Source of the DNA: Prunus persica
Taxonomy: Eukaryota; Streptophyta; Magnoliopsida; Rosales; Rosaceae
Direction: 5' to 3'
DNA length: 64,000 bases
Assembly: GCF_000346465.2 (NCBI RefSeq)
Contig: NC_034009.1
Location: 24,804,600-24,868,599 of the forward strand
Of this stretch, positions 15,296-26,632 are shown in pieces. The notes beneath the pieces are model-generated. The model saw only the letters and a list, made by a program, of their open reading frames with translations. It searched no databases and was not told where the DNA came from. The position numbers and the translations under genes were made by a program. The stretch's first letter is position 1, and each line of letters begins with the position of its first letter.

Positions 15296-15305
15296 GTTTA
15301 TATAG
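15296..15305 (-). promoter_or_regulatory. TATA box of GAPC
   Basis: Minus-strand CTATATAAAC, a near-consensus plant TATA box, about 110 bp upstream of the GAPC start codon. Confidence 0.65.
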
Positions 15306-15351
15306 AGAGAGAAAAAAGTCTAGAATCGTAAAACCAATGGGTGGTTTTGAT

Positions 15352-15518
15352 CACGTGCAGCGGTTTTTTATTAGCCGCGGATTATGTTTAGGGCTTCGTA
15401 TTAGCCGCAGATTTACTATGAACCTCCTGTTCGCCGGTGGGGTCACGAGCGGATTTACCATAGGAGATCACGCATTTAAGGGAGTGCGTGGAGAGCAAGG
15501 TGGTTCGAGGGGCACGTG
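15352..15518. promoter_or_regulatory. Two G-box (CACGTG) elements upstream of GAPC
   Basis: CACGTG occurs at 15352-15357 and 15513-15518; the second overlaps a further ACGT core (GTGACGTGC). They sit about 50 and 210 bp upstream of the GAPC TATA box. G-boxes bind plant bZIP and bHLH factors that respond to ABA, light or stress. The role here is inferred from position. Confidence 0.45.
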
Positions 15519-15699
15519 ACGTGCATGAGTGTGATGGGGTGGGGTTCCCACTTTTGCGTTCTGGAATATTCGGACCCAGATCCGGTAGTAGGTGAGACGT
15601 GGTGAAATTGGTGTGGGCTTCTGAAAGAAAAGTCCAACTAGAATAGGTTTGACGTTGGCCCAATAAAGGGCTTGGCGTGAGCTTGAGCTTCAGGGATTA

Positions 15700-16320
15700 C
15701 CGGTCAAATTGGTAAATATATTCTTTTCGCAATGTTCTAGAGAGTTCTGTCCTTTTCGCCCCTCCATTTTTTTTTAATGTTTTACTCAAATCTCGTGTAA
15801 GTTTTAGTAATGACAATAAAACATGCACGCTTATATGTTTTTTTTACACGAATTAATTTAATTAAGAAGATTCAAATTTTAATATAAAAAAATATGTTCA
15901 CTATCTCGATTAACTGACTTATTTTATTTATAAAATATATTTAGATTATATATCGCAGCATGTAACAAAAATAAAATTTGATCGAGTGACATAATAATAT
16001 GAAGTCGAATTCCTACAACAATTTATGTCAAAGTTGAATTTGAAAACTTGGAATACACTTTAAAAAGACAGAATTCTAGATGTAGCCCCATAGAAGAATA
16101 TGAGATGTGGTTATTGTCATGGCTGACCAGTCGATGATGCATCAACTAATTTCGGTCACATACTATGTGCCAAGGGACTAATAAAATTCACATATGAATT
16201 CTTAACTCACAACCATTACAATATATTTAGTCTTATGGCGTGAGTAGCAATTCATTTCAAGTTAGAACAATCAATACATCTGTTATCCCAAAAAAAAAAA
16301 AAAATCAATACATCACAAAA
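15700..16320. other. Spacer, nothing recognised
   Basis: AT-rich sequence upstream of the GAPC promoter with no supported gene or structure. Confidence 0.4.
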
Positions 16321-16623
16321 ATTAGAAGATTAATTACATTTTAGGTCATTTAATTTTTCAGATTTGGTCACTGTATTTGGAGTAATTAACAAATTCAAGG
16401 GTCGGGGTCGGGGTCGTCAAAAAAGGATCCTGATTCTGGATCGGGTTCAGGGTCAAAGTCTGCATCTGTAGGAGCGGAGCCATCTGGGCACTCAACTCAA
16501 TGATGGTTGGTGGAGAATGAGAGAAGGAGTCGGTGGTGCTACCTCCATGAGGGTTGAAAAAATCATCAACCCCCATAGCAGCGGCGGGGGTTTGAAACTA
16601 GAGTCAGCAATTCCAAGATCGCC

Positions 16624-16635
16624 GCTCTGATACCA
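16624..16635 (-). other. Primer-binding site for initiator tRNA-Met (LTR retrotransposon remnant)
   Basis: On the minus strand this reads TGGTATCAGAGC, the standard 12-nt complement to the tRNA-iMet 3' end used by plant Copia elements. It directly abuts a CA at 16636 that would end the 5' LTR. The LTR would therefore extend rightward from 16636. Its far end is unclear; TGTTATTGATATTGG ending at about 16,884 is one candidate. The sequence to the left (16,358-16,620) is a decayed internal region. Confidence 0.6.
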
Positions 16636-17524
16636 TGCTAAAATATGAAAACTATGAGAGAATATTTGTTTGTGGGAATTTTCTGTGTATTCTTCTCCTT
16701 GTAGGAGGTCATATTTATAATACAACGAAACCTGAATGGGCAAGTAAATAATAAATTCCTAAATCTATTTGCAGTAGGAAATCAGGAATTAAAGTAAATC
16801 AATTACAATTATAATAGGAATTCTTAGTGTGTAACGAAAGTAAGTCAATATCCACAAGTCACGCCAACACAACCCAATATCAATAACAGCAACTTCAACA
16901 ACCAAATTATTGAAACACAAAGGATTAAGGATTGAGAATAAATGAACATTGTGTTGTTTGTGGGAGCAAATAATACAGCTTCTAATCATGAGATGCTACG
17001 TGGACAAGAAAAATATATCGTAGGTGAATTAATTGAGCCTATTTATTTGGCCAATTAATTGATACTAAAAATAGGGATATTATCTTTATTTGAGAATATA
17101 ATCACCAATTAAAAGATAATATCATCAATTTATGATATCATCAATTTATGATATTATCTTATTTAAGAGATATTATCATCAATTAGTGATTTGATCCCAA
17201 TCAAATCCCTAATTGACTCAATCAAATTCCACCAAGGAAGATATTCTTTGAAAAACCATAGATAGCTTAAACCCTATAAATACATGGCCACAAAACACAA
17301 AAGGTAATCTGAGACTCAATTGCAAAAACCTAGCAAAACCCCCAAAACATCTCTCCCTCTCCTAGCCGATGGCATCCCTAGTCGCCGGTCTCTCCACTCT
17401 CCTCTCTCCTACATGGCCAAGTGCCACCACACATAACTCCGATCACCCGACTCTCCCCATGAGAGAAAGCTCCATATCCGAGGGCCTTTAGTAAACACCA
17501 CCCCGGGTGTGGTCTTTTCTTCCT

Positions 17525-17570
17525 GTTTGTTTCACAGGAACTGAGAAGTTTGTTTCACAGGAACTGAGAA
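17525..17570. repeat. Perfect 23-bp tandem duplication
   Basis: GTTTGTTTCACAGGAACTGA plus GAA occurs twice head to tail, 17525-17547 and 17548-17570, without mismatch. Confidence 0.85.
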
Positions 17571-18395
17571 AGAGAAAGAAGGAAACTCAAAAAATGAAGG
17601 ATCTACAAGCGAATATTCTTCTATGAGAAATTTGCACAAACATTGTTAACATCTCAACCCTTGGAAATCACTCAATCTCTCAACCCATGACCCAATAGGC
17701 CCTATCTCTGATTCTTCCCAACCCCAAACTCCAGAAACCCTTTTTGATTTTTAGCCCATTCGATCTTGTTATTCTCCTTTGTACTTATATCCTTCCTTGC
17801 CCACCCAATTTTCCCCATCTCGAAGCTGCCGTCGTCTTGCTTCTGCCCAACACCACCAATAATCATCTGAGCAGTGAACTCTGACCACCCTCTTTGATGG
17901 CGATGAGGTGTAGGTGTGTGGCGATGGGTGCTGGGTACTTTTGGAGGTGGGGTAAATATTAAAATTTTAAATTTAAGTTAATTATTTTTAAATTAAATAT
18001 TAGATATTTGTTAATCAAACAAATCGATAGAATTGAGGCATTGGACTTAATTTGTTAATTACTGTAAATACGGTGACTAAATCAGAAAAATTGAAATCAC
18101 AGTGACCAAATATGATTAAATGATTTCGAGCCAAACCCCAATGATAAAAAAAGTAAGTAACCCAAAATAGAAAGGTTAGAATAATCAATATACTAATTAA
18201 TGAGGCGACCAGACAATAAATATGATTTTTATTTTGATTCATATTCGAATGTAGTTGATTCAATATTTCAAAATGAGGTGGGCTAAATTTACCTAGAGTT
18301 GAACTGTTCGATTTTGGAGGAAGCAAATTTTAAAACATATATACTAACTATAAGAACATAAAAGGAAAAAAAAAAATTCACATGGGCCCATGTTA

Positions 18396-19447
18396 GAGCT
18401 CGTTTGATAATCATTTAAATTTATATTTTCATTTTCATTTTTTGTGCTAAAGTATAGAGAATGAGGATGAGAGAGAGGAGTAACCAAAATGAAAACAATT
18501 TGAAATAGATTTTAGTTTTTTAGTTTTTTTTTTAGTGCTGCTAAACAAACCCTAAAATTAACTGAGTACACCCTATAATCTAAGTACACCCTAATATTTA
18601 AATCAAAATATAAAATTAATTACCAAAAAACCTATACACTCTATCACACAACACCAAACATAATGCCTCCTCTGCAGCTGGAGATGATTTTGTTGAATAT
18701 ATTACAGCCATTGTAAGATGTTTTGGATTTGTTTTCCGATCTTTAGTTATTACTGGATGAATTTAAAATTAACCTACTACCCTTTGAAATTTCTACATAG
18801 GCAGCCAATGCTCATACTGGTTGTCTAAATCCATTTCGTAGGTCCCATTTTTTAATTACTCTTCCTTCTTCCTTTTTGTAGTTCCAGAACTAAATAATAA
18901 ATAGAAAAAAAAGAAAAAAGAAACCAAGAGAATGTTCTAAGTTTGAAGGACTCAACTTTCATGCAATAAATTATTTATTTATTTTTCCTCCTCGTATGAA
19001 TCGTCCACAACTCCTTAAAGAACCTGTCGGAGTGGACTTCATGGAGCATGTATCTGCTAGAGTGTTATCTACCACCAATGACCAAGATTTGTATCAAACA
19101 AACAACTTCATGGCATTCCCTTGCATTTGATTAGAGTTGAATATGGTGAGTAGGGTGTACTTATTAAAATAATTTATTTTATAATTCAATATAACCATTT
19201 TGGTCATTTTATATTAGAATAAATTAGTAATTAAATAAATAGTTTGGTAGTATGATGTACTCAGTTAATTTTAAGGTTCGTTTAGCAGCATTTTTTTTTC
19301 ACTTTTATTACTCCTCCCTCTCATCCTCTCCTCTCAATCTCATATCCGCTTTCATTCTCACTTTCATTCTCCCTATTTTTCCTTTATACTCTAACACAAA
19401 AAAATAAAAAATAAAAAATAAAATTGAAATAGTTATCAAACGAGCCT
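18396..19447. mobile_element. Tourist-like (PIF/Harbinger) non-autonomous element of about 1.05 kb
   Basis: Flanked by TTA on both sides (18393-18395 and 19448-19450). The ends are inverted: GAGCTCGTTTGATAATCATT on the left and, reversed, AGGCTCGTTTGATAACTATT on the right, with arms of about 150 bp containing TTTTGTGCTAAAGTATAGAG. A second pair of inverted arms (AATTAACTGAGTACA at about 18,556 and its complement at about 19,256) lies inside, giving a nested foldback. No transposase frame is visible. The ends match those of the 359-bp MITE at 39,979. Confidence 0.75.
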
Positions 19448-19636
19448 TTAGTCTTAACATGAATTCGTCCCTTATTTGACCCTTGTTTTTAATGAATTAG
19501 TAAAAAGGAAATTTGAAAGTTACCAATTTTCTCATTCTTTCGTCTGATTATCAAGTTTATTGCTATTATTAAATGTTGTCCATGTGACGCTTATTAACCT
19601 ACGTGATTAATCTAACGTCTACATAAGCCAAAAATA

Positions 19637-19810
19637 ATGTAAAGACTTGAAACTTTGTGGTTGTTTTTTTTTGTCAATTTTTAAAATATAATGACCCAAT
19701 TATTACTTACCGCAAAAAAACAATGTAAAGACTTGTAACTTTATGGTTGTTTTTTTTTTTTGGTCAACTTTTAAAATATAGTGACCAAATTGTTATTGAC
19801 CACAAACAAG
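19637..19810. repeat. Imperfect tandem duplication of about 104 bp
   Basis: GTAAAGACTTGAAACTTTGTGG...TTTTTAAAATATAATGACCC is followed by a second, slightly changed copy beginning GTAAAGACTTGTAACTTTATGG. Each contains a long T run. Confidence 0.65.
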
Positions 19811-21620
19811 AAATGTATCTCACTCATCCAATAGCACCAAAAATAATTGTTAACAGTTTCTATCCACTCTTCATTCCCAACATCAACTCAAACAAACCAA
19901 ATTTGAAGATCAATTTCACCTTGCACCCGTTTTTCGTTGGGGTCCGTACAAATAAAGTGGGAAAAAGTTTGACATTATCCCATCATGCATGGGCAATGCT
20001 ACAATCGTGCTGTCAATTATTCATGAAATAATAATAATAATAAAATTATGGAATTCAACCAAATAAAATAGCTAAATTAATATATGATGGACAGGCGTGC
20101 ATGAAAACATGAAGTCATCAACCGCCAGACCAGGCAAGGCCAAGGCCAAGGAGCATGAAATATTATTGATGGGAGAATAGTAGGTACGTAAGTAAGCTTT
20201 TTTCAAATAATTTCAGGAAAGTCAACAACAGCCACAACTTTTATCAATTGAAATGACAGGCTAAAGAACAACAAAGAAACTAAATTATGCTCCTAAAAAC
20301 AGAATTATTATTTTCAATATATATACATTTATCCTCTTATTTGGATGTCCGCATATTATTATCGTGTGAATGCTATTATAAATAGATAGAGAAGTAAAAA
20401 GGGATATGACAAAATATATAACATCCTCATAATAATAACATCCGGATATCTGCATAAGAGAACTTCTGTATATATATGTTACAAAATTAAAAATCAAGAT
20501 TGCACGATGACAGAGGAACCCACATTGGATACAGACAACACAGTGATCCAATCTTGTCAGTGGCTTTGATTAAAAACTAGTTCAGATCCGGTGACTTCCC
20601 TTTCTATTTTCTACAACTAGAAAAAAAAAAAAAAAATATATATATATATGATGAATTTGAAGAAAACTGGAATGGGACGTATGCATAAAGTCAAACCCAG
20701 ATGCCATAATTCTTTAAAAATAAAGAAACATTTGCAGCCGACCGAACAAAGATTGAACTAAAGCGGGAAAAACAATACGGAATAGTAAGCTGGACATGTT
20801 AGACTGACATTGTTTCAAGTTTGTTCGCACTCGTGCTCCTCCAATCCAATTATAAATTTGTCTTGTTTTGTTAATGAGCTCTTTAGGTTCCTCCGAATGC
20901 CCAACTCATCATAACTTAAATGGATAGAGTGACGGAAAAGAAATTGATACAGAGATTCTCATGATTTACTTAATTTGGATTGACGTTTCTTAATTATGAT
21001 ATAGTAGAAGTTGTAGAGTATTTATCTTTTTTTTTTTTGTTCAAACGTGTAGAGTATTTATCTTCACATTCTCGTAGTCGTCTTATTTCGATAGTCATAT
21101 TTCAATTCTCGCTCTTCATCTTCAATGAATTAGCAATAAAAAAAGTTAATTATAACTAAGCATTAATAACTCTAAAAATATTTACCATAAAAAGAAAACG
21201 ACCAACTAAGAAAAAAAGATGCGAGAGTTTTATGTACTTCATTTGGGTTGGGTTTAACGAGTATTTGTGATTTTTTTTTAAACGAAACAATATTCTAAAT
21301 TAATGCATGAGAAGATGAATTCAACTAAAGTACAAAAGGGCGGACACTGAATACACTGTATTAACCAACTGACTTAACCCACATACACAAGTATACTTGC
21401 GATCTTCAGATCCTCATCTCTGGCAGATTAGATTTGTTTGAGCTGGGCTAGAGGTTTTTTGTGCCTATGTGGGAATTGGGCCGTTCCATTTGAAGCCTTT
21501 GGCTTCAGCACCATTCGAAATCTAAGAATAATTCTTATCCTTTTTCGTACAATCTAAGAACAATCTTTGTTTGTTTTTTTTTTTTTTTGTTGCTGATATA
21601 CAAACTTTGATATCTTTCAG
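19810..21620. other. Gene-poor AT-rich spacer
   Basis: No gene is supported. It contains simple repeats (ATA-rich near 20,030; A/TA run near 20,618-20,648) and several long T or A runs. Confidence 0.45.
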
Positions 21621-21625
21621 AATAA

Positions 21626-21960
21626 CCCTTTGTTTGGATGAATAAATTGAAAATTATATAGAATTCTAAAATGATGGAATTTAGATTTCCATCATTTCAA
21701 TTCTAGCAATTGAAAATTTTAGTGTTTGGATTTATTTATGTCGAATTTTGTAAATGACACTATGGAAATTATGAAATGACGTCTATTTTGGTGGAAAATA
21801 TACTCAGGAATTTGATGTCCTAATTTTCACGATTTTTTCTTCATGTCATTTAATAAATTCCGTGCTTTAAGTTGCCAAATAAGGGAATTGTCAATTTTCC
21901 CTCTTAAATTCTCTACTTGTAATTAAATTCCGAGTTATTTTCCCTCATTCAAACAGACCC
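21626..21960. mobile_element. Probable MITE of about 335 bp
   Basis: The left end AATAACCCTTTGTTTGGATG is mirrored by CATTCAAACAGACCCGTTATT at the right end. It has no coding capacity. The inner sequence pairs only partly, so this is less certain than the other foldbacks. Confidence 0.45.
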
Positions 21961-22382
21961 GTTATTACCCTAATAATCAAATCCTTTGAAAACAATGTTT
22001 TTGTTCAGCATGCGAAAATAATCACATTAGCGTTACACACATTTCACGGAAATTAGAAAGGCCAAAACAAAAAAAACAAAAAAAAGTAATCATGCCCAAA
22101 ATGATCTCTTCCAACCAAAAAAAAAAATTTATGCCCAAAATGGTCGCAAAAATTGGATGATAGGCCTTGTTTTTCTTCATTTTCCGTACACGCTCAACCT
22201 TCCATTTTTGTTGAAGTCTAAATTCGGGTAATTAGTGCCTGCAATAAATACAGAGCTCATAATTGTGAAAAAACTTGCCCTGTTCTGCCCTGTCTCTCTC
22301 TCTCTCAATCCTCCTGCTGGAGAGGAGAAGAAGAATATTCATCTTCTATTTTCTTCTCTTTGTTTTATTCCACAGATTCAGC

Positions 22383-23478
22383 ATGGCTTCCTCCAGATGG
22401 TTAAAGCCTGAGGTACTTTTACTTTCCTTCTTTCTCCCTGCCCCCACCCCACTTTTTTTTAAATTATATTTTTCTGTGGTAGTTTTTATCAAAACTTTTA
22501 CTTTCTGTTTGGTTGGTGAGAAACTGAGAAAGTAAGAGAACAAGGGTCATGATCATGATTCATGAATGATATGTTTTCATGTTGTTTTGGCCTCAAAAGA
22601 AGAAGGGAACAAAAGGGTTTGTGTGATGATTGTCTATGAAAGTAGGGTGTGCTTGTTGCGCTGCCTTTTATATGACTTGTAGTGCAAGGTTTAATTAACC
22701 CTCCAATTATGGGCTAATCACAGGCTATTTTTGCCCTGGATGTGTAGGTATACCCACTATTTGCTGCAGTTGGTGCAGCTGTTGGAATATGTGGCATGCA
22801 GCTTGTTAGAAACATCTACACCAACCCTGACGTCAGGTATATCAAAAATCAAATTTCACTGCAATTCCATGAGTAAATAAATCTTTAGGCCATGTTTGGT
22901 AACTAAGATTGGATTGGATTGGATTGGATTGGGTTAGAAAGTAAGATTGGATTGATTGGAAAGTATAATTAGTATCATTTATTAACACTAGTGTTATTGG
23001 TTTGTGTCACGGCTCCTGGTCTTGGGTCCAAGGTCAAGGAGTTGGAGTAGTGAGATTATGTATCCCACATTCTTGGTAAGGATGAATTATCCTACAAAAA
23101 TGCACATAATGGTATTATGGCGGGGTTATGTTTTATCCTATCCACGTTCGCTTGTGAGCACCAAACATAGTATTGGGTTAAGTTAATCCAGTCTTACTAC
23201 TTATCCTACCTACCAAACGAGACCTAAGAGTATTAAAATCACAGGAATCTACACAAAAAGGGTTAAGAATAAAAGCACATGCTTATCTGCATTTAACCTA
23301 AATTTGAATATGGTTTTTCAGGGTTAACAAGGAGAACAGAGCTGCTGGGGTGCTTGATAACCATGCAGAGGGAGAGAGATATGCAGAACATGGACTGAGG
23401 AAATATGTTCGCAACAAAACCCCCCAGATCATGCCTACCATCAACAAATTCTTCTCAGACCCACAGATTCCAGACTGA
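22383..23478 (+). CDS. B12D: B12D / MLRQ-like small mitochondrial membrane protein (91 aa)
   Basis: Three exons: 22383-22412, 22748-22836 and 23322-23478, giving 91 aa. MASSRWLKPE leads to one membrane span (VYPLFAAVGAAVGICGMQLV), then RNIYTNPDVRVNKENRAAGV, DNHAEGERYAEHGLRK and the C-terminal FFSDPQIPD. The family is related to the NADH:ubiquinone reductase MLRQ/NDUFA4 subunit and resides in the inner mitochondrial membrane. Plant members are named for a barley seed and senescence transcript. All splice phases match and length is typical. Intron 2 holds a MITE (22888-23224). Confidence 0.93.
22888..23224. mobile_element. Tourist-like MITE inside B12D intron 2
   Basis: The left end GGCCATGTTTGGTAACTAAG is mirrored on the right by CTACCAAACGAGACC. 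Left flank is TTA, right flank TAA. Inner arms carry GGATTGGATTGG repeats and their partial complements. The gene's splice sites are not disturbed. Confidence 0.6.
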
Positions 23479-23639
23479 AAAACGGATTATGCGATTCGGC
23501 TCTGGATCTGTTTGATTGAAGAATGTAGGGCACAAGTTTGTTTCATGAAAGTGTTGTGAGACAATTATCTACTACAAAGTTGCCAATTTGTTGGTGCATA
23601 ATCCATCTAATTCATCAATAAAATTCATATTTTTTCAAA

Positions 23640-24027
23640 CTCAGGCCTGAAATAAATTTCCGGCTTTGGTTATAGAGGTTAAGAAATATAACCATCAATT
23701 GTTCATGTGAGTAAAATACACATTAAAGTTTCACATGAACCCAAATGTGCACTGCAAAATATGAGAGGCTTCAAATTTGGGCTAATGTTATCAAAAAGAA
23801 AAAGAAAGGGGAGGGGGTTAAATATATTCCTCTGATTTTACCTGAAAATACAACTATACTTGAAATGTTTTCAAATAGCTTGCTTTTTTTATTAGGGTAT
23901 CTTGTTTCAAAGCCTCATATTTATTTTTCGACATCATTAGAGTGGATAAATACATTCAAGAACATTTATAAAAACAAACACATGCGTGCACGCGCGCGCA
24001 CAAACAGATTTGAAGCTCGGATGGAGT
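23640..24027. other. Intergenic gap between convergent genes
   Basis: Contains the 3' UTRs of B12D (plus) and the BAHD gene (minus). A GTGCACGCGCGCGCAC purine/pyrimidine-alternating tract lies near 23,985-24,000. Confidence 0.5.
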
Positions 24028-25347
24028 TCAAATGACACTCGGATTCAAAGAAGCGAAAGCAAGAAGCTCTGCATCACGCTCAAACACATCCAATTCCTGC
24101 TTTTCCAAGTTCACATAAGCTTCAATCCCTTCGCCATCCCTTGTATCAATCATGAAAACAGCATTCTTCATGGCACAGCTAGCAATAGTGACCCAAATTG
24201 GCTTTCCCCAACCAAAGTCCGCTTCATACACTGGGAATCTGCACCAGCTGCTGCATCTATATATGACCAAATTCCCTTTAGAAAATGGTTTCCTTGATTC
24301 TTGGATACACTCTTTAAAGATGGAAGGCCATTGATCTTTCGCACGAAACTTTCTGACATACGTGTCACAAAACTTGGTCATTCTCTGCTTCATTTGACCC
24401 ACGAGATCATGCAACTCAACCACACTGTCCTCAGCTGTGGACACGGTAAAGAACCAAATCATGCTGCCTGCAGAGCTTTGTGGCAATGGAGGGACCATTC
24501 TAGCGCGGAGGTTCACCGTCTGGATGAAAGTGGTTGGGTTTGAGGACGACCCGCAAGTTGATCTCAATGCAGAAATGGCACGGCTATGAATAAAAGCAGT
24601 CACAGCCTCAACTCTTGTGGGGTTTTGCAATTTTTCCGTGACTATGGCTTTGAGGGCAGCAATCTTTGTTGCATCAAACACAAATCTTTTGGTCACACAA
24701 TTGCTTTTCTCAATCATGGCTTCTGGCGACAGTGGCAGATCACATCGGGGAAAGACAGTTGCTGAGATGAACTCAGGAGATGGTACATATTGATCACATT
24801 TTTTGTTGTCACGGGCCACTGCTGCCCAGTCGTTGATGAAGTTGATCATGGTGGAGGTATCAGCTATCTTATGTGACATGCAGATGCCAACTGCCATCCC
24901 ACCACAGTCAAAGAAGCTTACTTGTACAGCCAAGAGGACGTTGATATTCGAATCTTCGTTCCACTGCAGATTGTCTGTAAATAACAGGTCCAGCACCTCA
25001 TCTTTAGGGTGCTCAAGAATCTCAGATAGCTCAATGTTTTTTATTCTTGCTTCTACAAATGTGACTCCATCATCATTGCAGTCAATGGAGACTCTATCTC
25101 TGATCCTACCGGCAAAAGGGTAGTATTTCGCTAGCGTTTCTGATAGAGATTTCTTGAGCTGGTTGGATTTATCACCACCAGTCAAGAAATCAGGTGTCTC
25201 AGAGGCCTCCTTGGGATAGAAGTAAACAACTGGAACATAAGTACGAGGATTAACCTGTTCGAGGAAAGAAAGGTTGTATGTTCTATTGTGTGGTGAAGTT
25301 GAAGTGAAAGGTTTGATGGTTTCTCTGGATATAATTTCAACTTCCAT
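24028..25347 (-). CDS. BAHD acyltransferase (vinorine-synthase-like clade)
   Basis: Single-exon enzyme of 439 aa that would transfer an acyl group from acyl-CoA to a plant secondary metabolite in the cytosol. I start at MEVEIISRETIKP because BAHD proteins of this clade open this way; two further in-frame ATGs lie upstream (25356, 25380). The catalytic HxxxD is SHKIAD (H159, D163) and the structural DFGWG is in YEADFGWGKPIW near residue 375. Other family marks are YYPFAGRI, FFDCGGMAVG and QTVNLRARMVPPLP. The frame is intact. It lies head-to-head with a frameshifted relative at 26633. Substrate cannot be read from sequence; alcohol or alkaloid acylation is possible. Confidence 0.92.
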   Translation of the reverse strand: MEVEIISRETIKPFTSTSPHNRTYNLSFLEQVNPRTYVPVVYFYPKEASETPDFLTGGDKSNQLKKSLSETLAKYYPFAGRIRDRVSIDCNDDGVTFVEARIKNIELSEILEHPKDEVLDLLFTDNLQWNEDSNINVLLAVQVSFFDCGGMAVGICMSHKIADTSTMINFINDWAAVARDNKKCDQYVPSPEFISATVFPRCDLPLSPEAMIEKSNCVTKRFVFDATKIAALKAIVTEKLQNPTRVEAVTAFIHSRAISALRSTCGSSSNPTTFIQTVNLRARMVPPLPQSSAGSMIWFFTVSTAEDSVVELHDLVGQMKQRMTKFCDTYVRKFRAKDQWPSIFKECIQESRKPFSKGNLVIYRCSSWCRFPVYEADFGWGKPIWVTIASCAMKNAVFMIDTRDGEGIEAYVNLEKQELDVFERDAELLAFASLNPSVI

Positions 25348-25389
25348 GGTCGTCATAAAATTGTAAAGATTTAAAATCACAAATCTTAG

Positions 25390-26560
25390 ATGCAGAGTTC
25401 ATGTGTTATGCAGAGGATGCAAACTAATAAAGTGACCTTGAAATTCACTGGCAATAATGCGGCTGGACCACATGAATTATTGTCATTTATTCAAATTTCT
25501 GTACAGTATAAAGTTGAACACTTGAAAGTGAAAGGATGATCCTAATTAACTAAAATTAAGGACGAAAGAAAAATATATTCTATCTCAGGGGGGAAGGCCA
25601 AAACTATAACGGCCAAACAAGGAATCTTTGGGGTTTCTTTAGGGAGTAGCTGGGTGTTGCAAAGAGACAAGGGGAAATGAGGGTGTGTTTGATTTGATTA
25701 GCTGGAAATAATAGGCTATGACTAAAATAATACAACCTTTGGTGGTAGCATTGATTTTAAAAAATAAAAAATAAACCTTTTGGTGGTGGTACTTTTAACT
25801 TGTGCATTGGCGTCTAGAATTGGATTGAATTAGATTACGCACTTAATTTAAGGTATATCGAATAAAGAAAGGCCCATCAAGGATTTTGCATCCCCTATCA
25901 ACAGTTTGTGTGCCTAACAAGAATGTATAGGGATAATGGCATACTGGCAGGGCCAATTCTGACCAGTCCAAGTATTACCATTTTTATTTTTATTTTTATT
26001 TTTAGTTTGGTCATGTCCTCCTGCAGTTGGCTGAATGACTTATTTTTATATTGGATCAACTATTTTTCAACTTAATATAAACTCTCCAACCCATACCCAA
26101 TTCGATATTTTTTGTCAAAAACTTGTTCAAACTCCTAACTCTCACTCCATAGGTTTGTTGATCAACAGTTTCATCAGCCTTGCTCCCTTTCTCAAAACTT
26201 CATCTACTCATCTGTGGAGCTCAAGTCCTAAGTGACAGTGACTTAACCAGGAAGAAAGTCCTATAACTAAAGACTTATTAAGCAAAAAAATAAAAATTAA
26301 ACACAAGCAGTAGGCGTACGTAGTGGTATGGTATGACATACATGATTTACATATGCGTATGGTTAACCTACGCCATGTGTGGATGACCAGCTAAAGCTTC
26401 TAGATAGCTTAGACAAGTTTCCACATTATCTCAAACTCAAAGTTAAATAAGGAGTTGGTTGGTTGAACTGGTGCAACAGATAGGTCTATTTGTTAAGCCT
26501 AGCTGTAAGCAGTTAATCTTGCTGCAATTAGTTTGTCCAGCTCTAATTTGTTAAAGCTTC
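25390..26560. other. Shared upstream region of the divergent BAHD pair
   Basis: Spacer of about 1.2 kb between the two opposing BAHD genes, with no gene in it. A pentamer-like TTTTA array lies at 25,979-26,004. Confidence 0.5.
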
Positions 26561-26561
26561 A

Positions 26562-26572
26562 GATATATATAC
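26562..26572 (+). promoter_or_regulatory. Probable TATA box of the second BAHD gene
   Basis: ATATATATACA lies 61-71 bp upstream of the ATG at 26633, a good plant TATA position. The core promoter is thus still present although the coding frame is broken. Confidence 0.5.
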
Positions 26573-26632
26573 ACAGCCTCTGTAATAGATTGTTCATTTC
26601 TTTAGACTGCATTTCCTACAGAGAAAGTGAAA

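Larger units (their letters stand above)
16340..18110. mobile_element. Inverted-repeat element with retroelement debris inside
   Basis: TTTTTCAGATTTGGTCACTG...GTAATTAACAAATT near 16,357-16,393 returns inverted near 18,048-18,110 (AATTTGTTAATTACTG... CAGTGACCAAAT). This marks the ends of a foldback or Mutator-like element of about 1.7 kb. Between the arms are a tRNA-Met-type primer-binding site (16624-16635), a TATA-like CCTATAAATACATGG near 17,272, and a perfect 23-bp tandem duplication at 17525-17570. No intact gene is present. Confidence 0.5.

Noticed and set aside
16358..16743. Pro/Thr-rich minus-strand frames
   Set aside because: They lie next to a retrotransposon primer-binding site and fit decayed element interior better than a gene.
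23985..24000. Alternating CG/CA tract as a Z-DNA regulatory element
   Set aside because: Only about 16 bp in a 3' intergenic gap; composition alone does not support a function.
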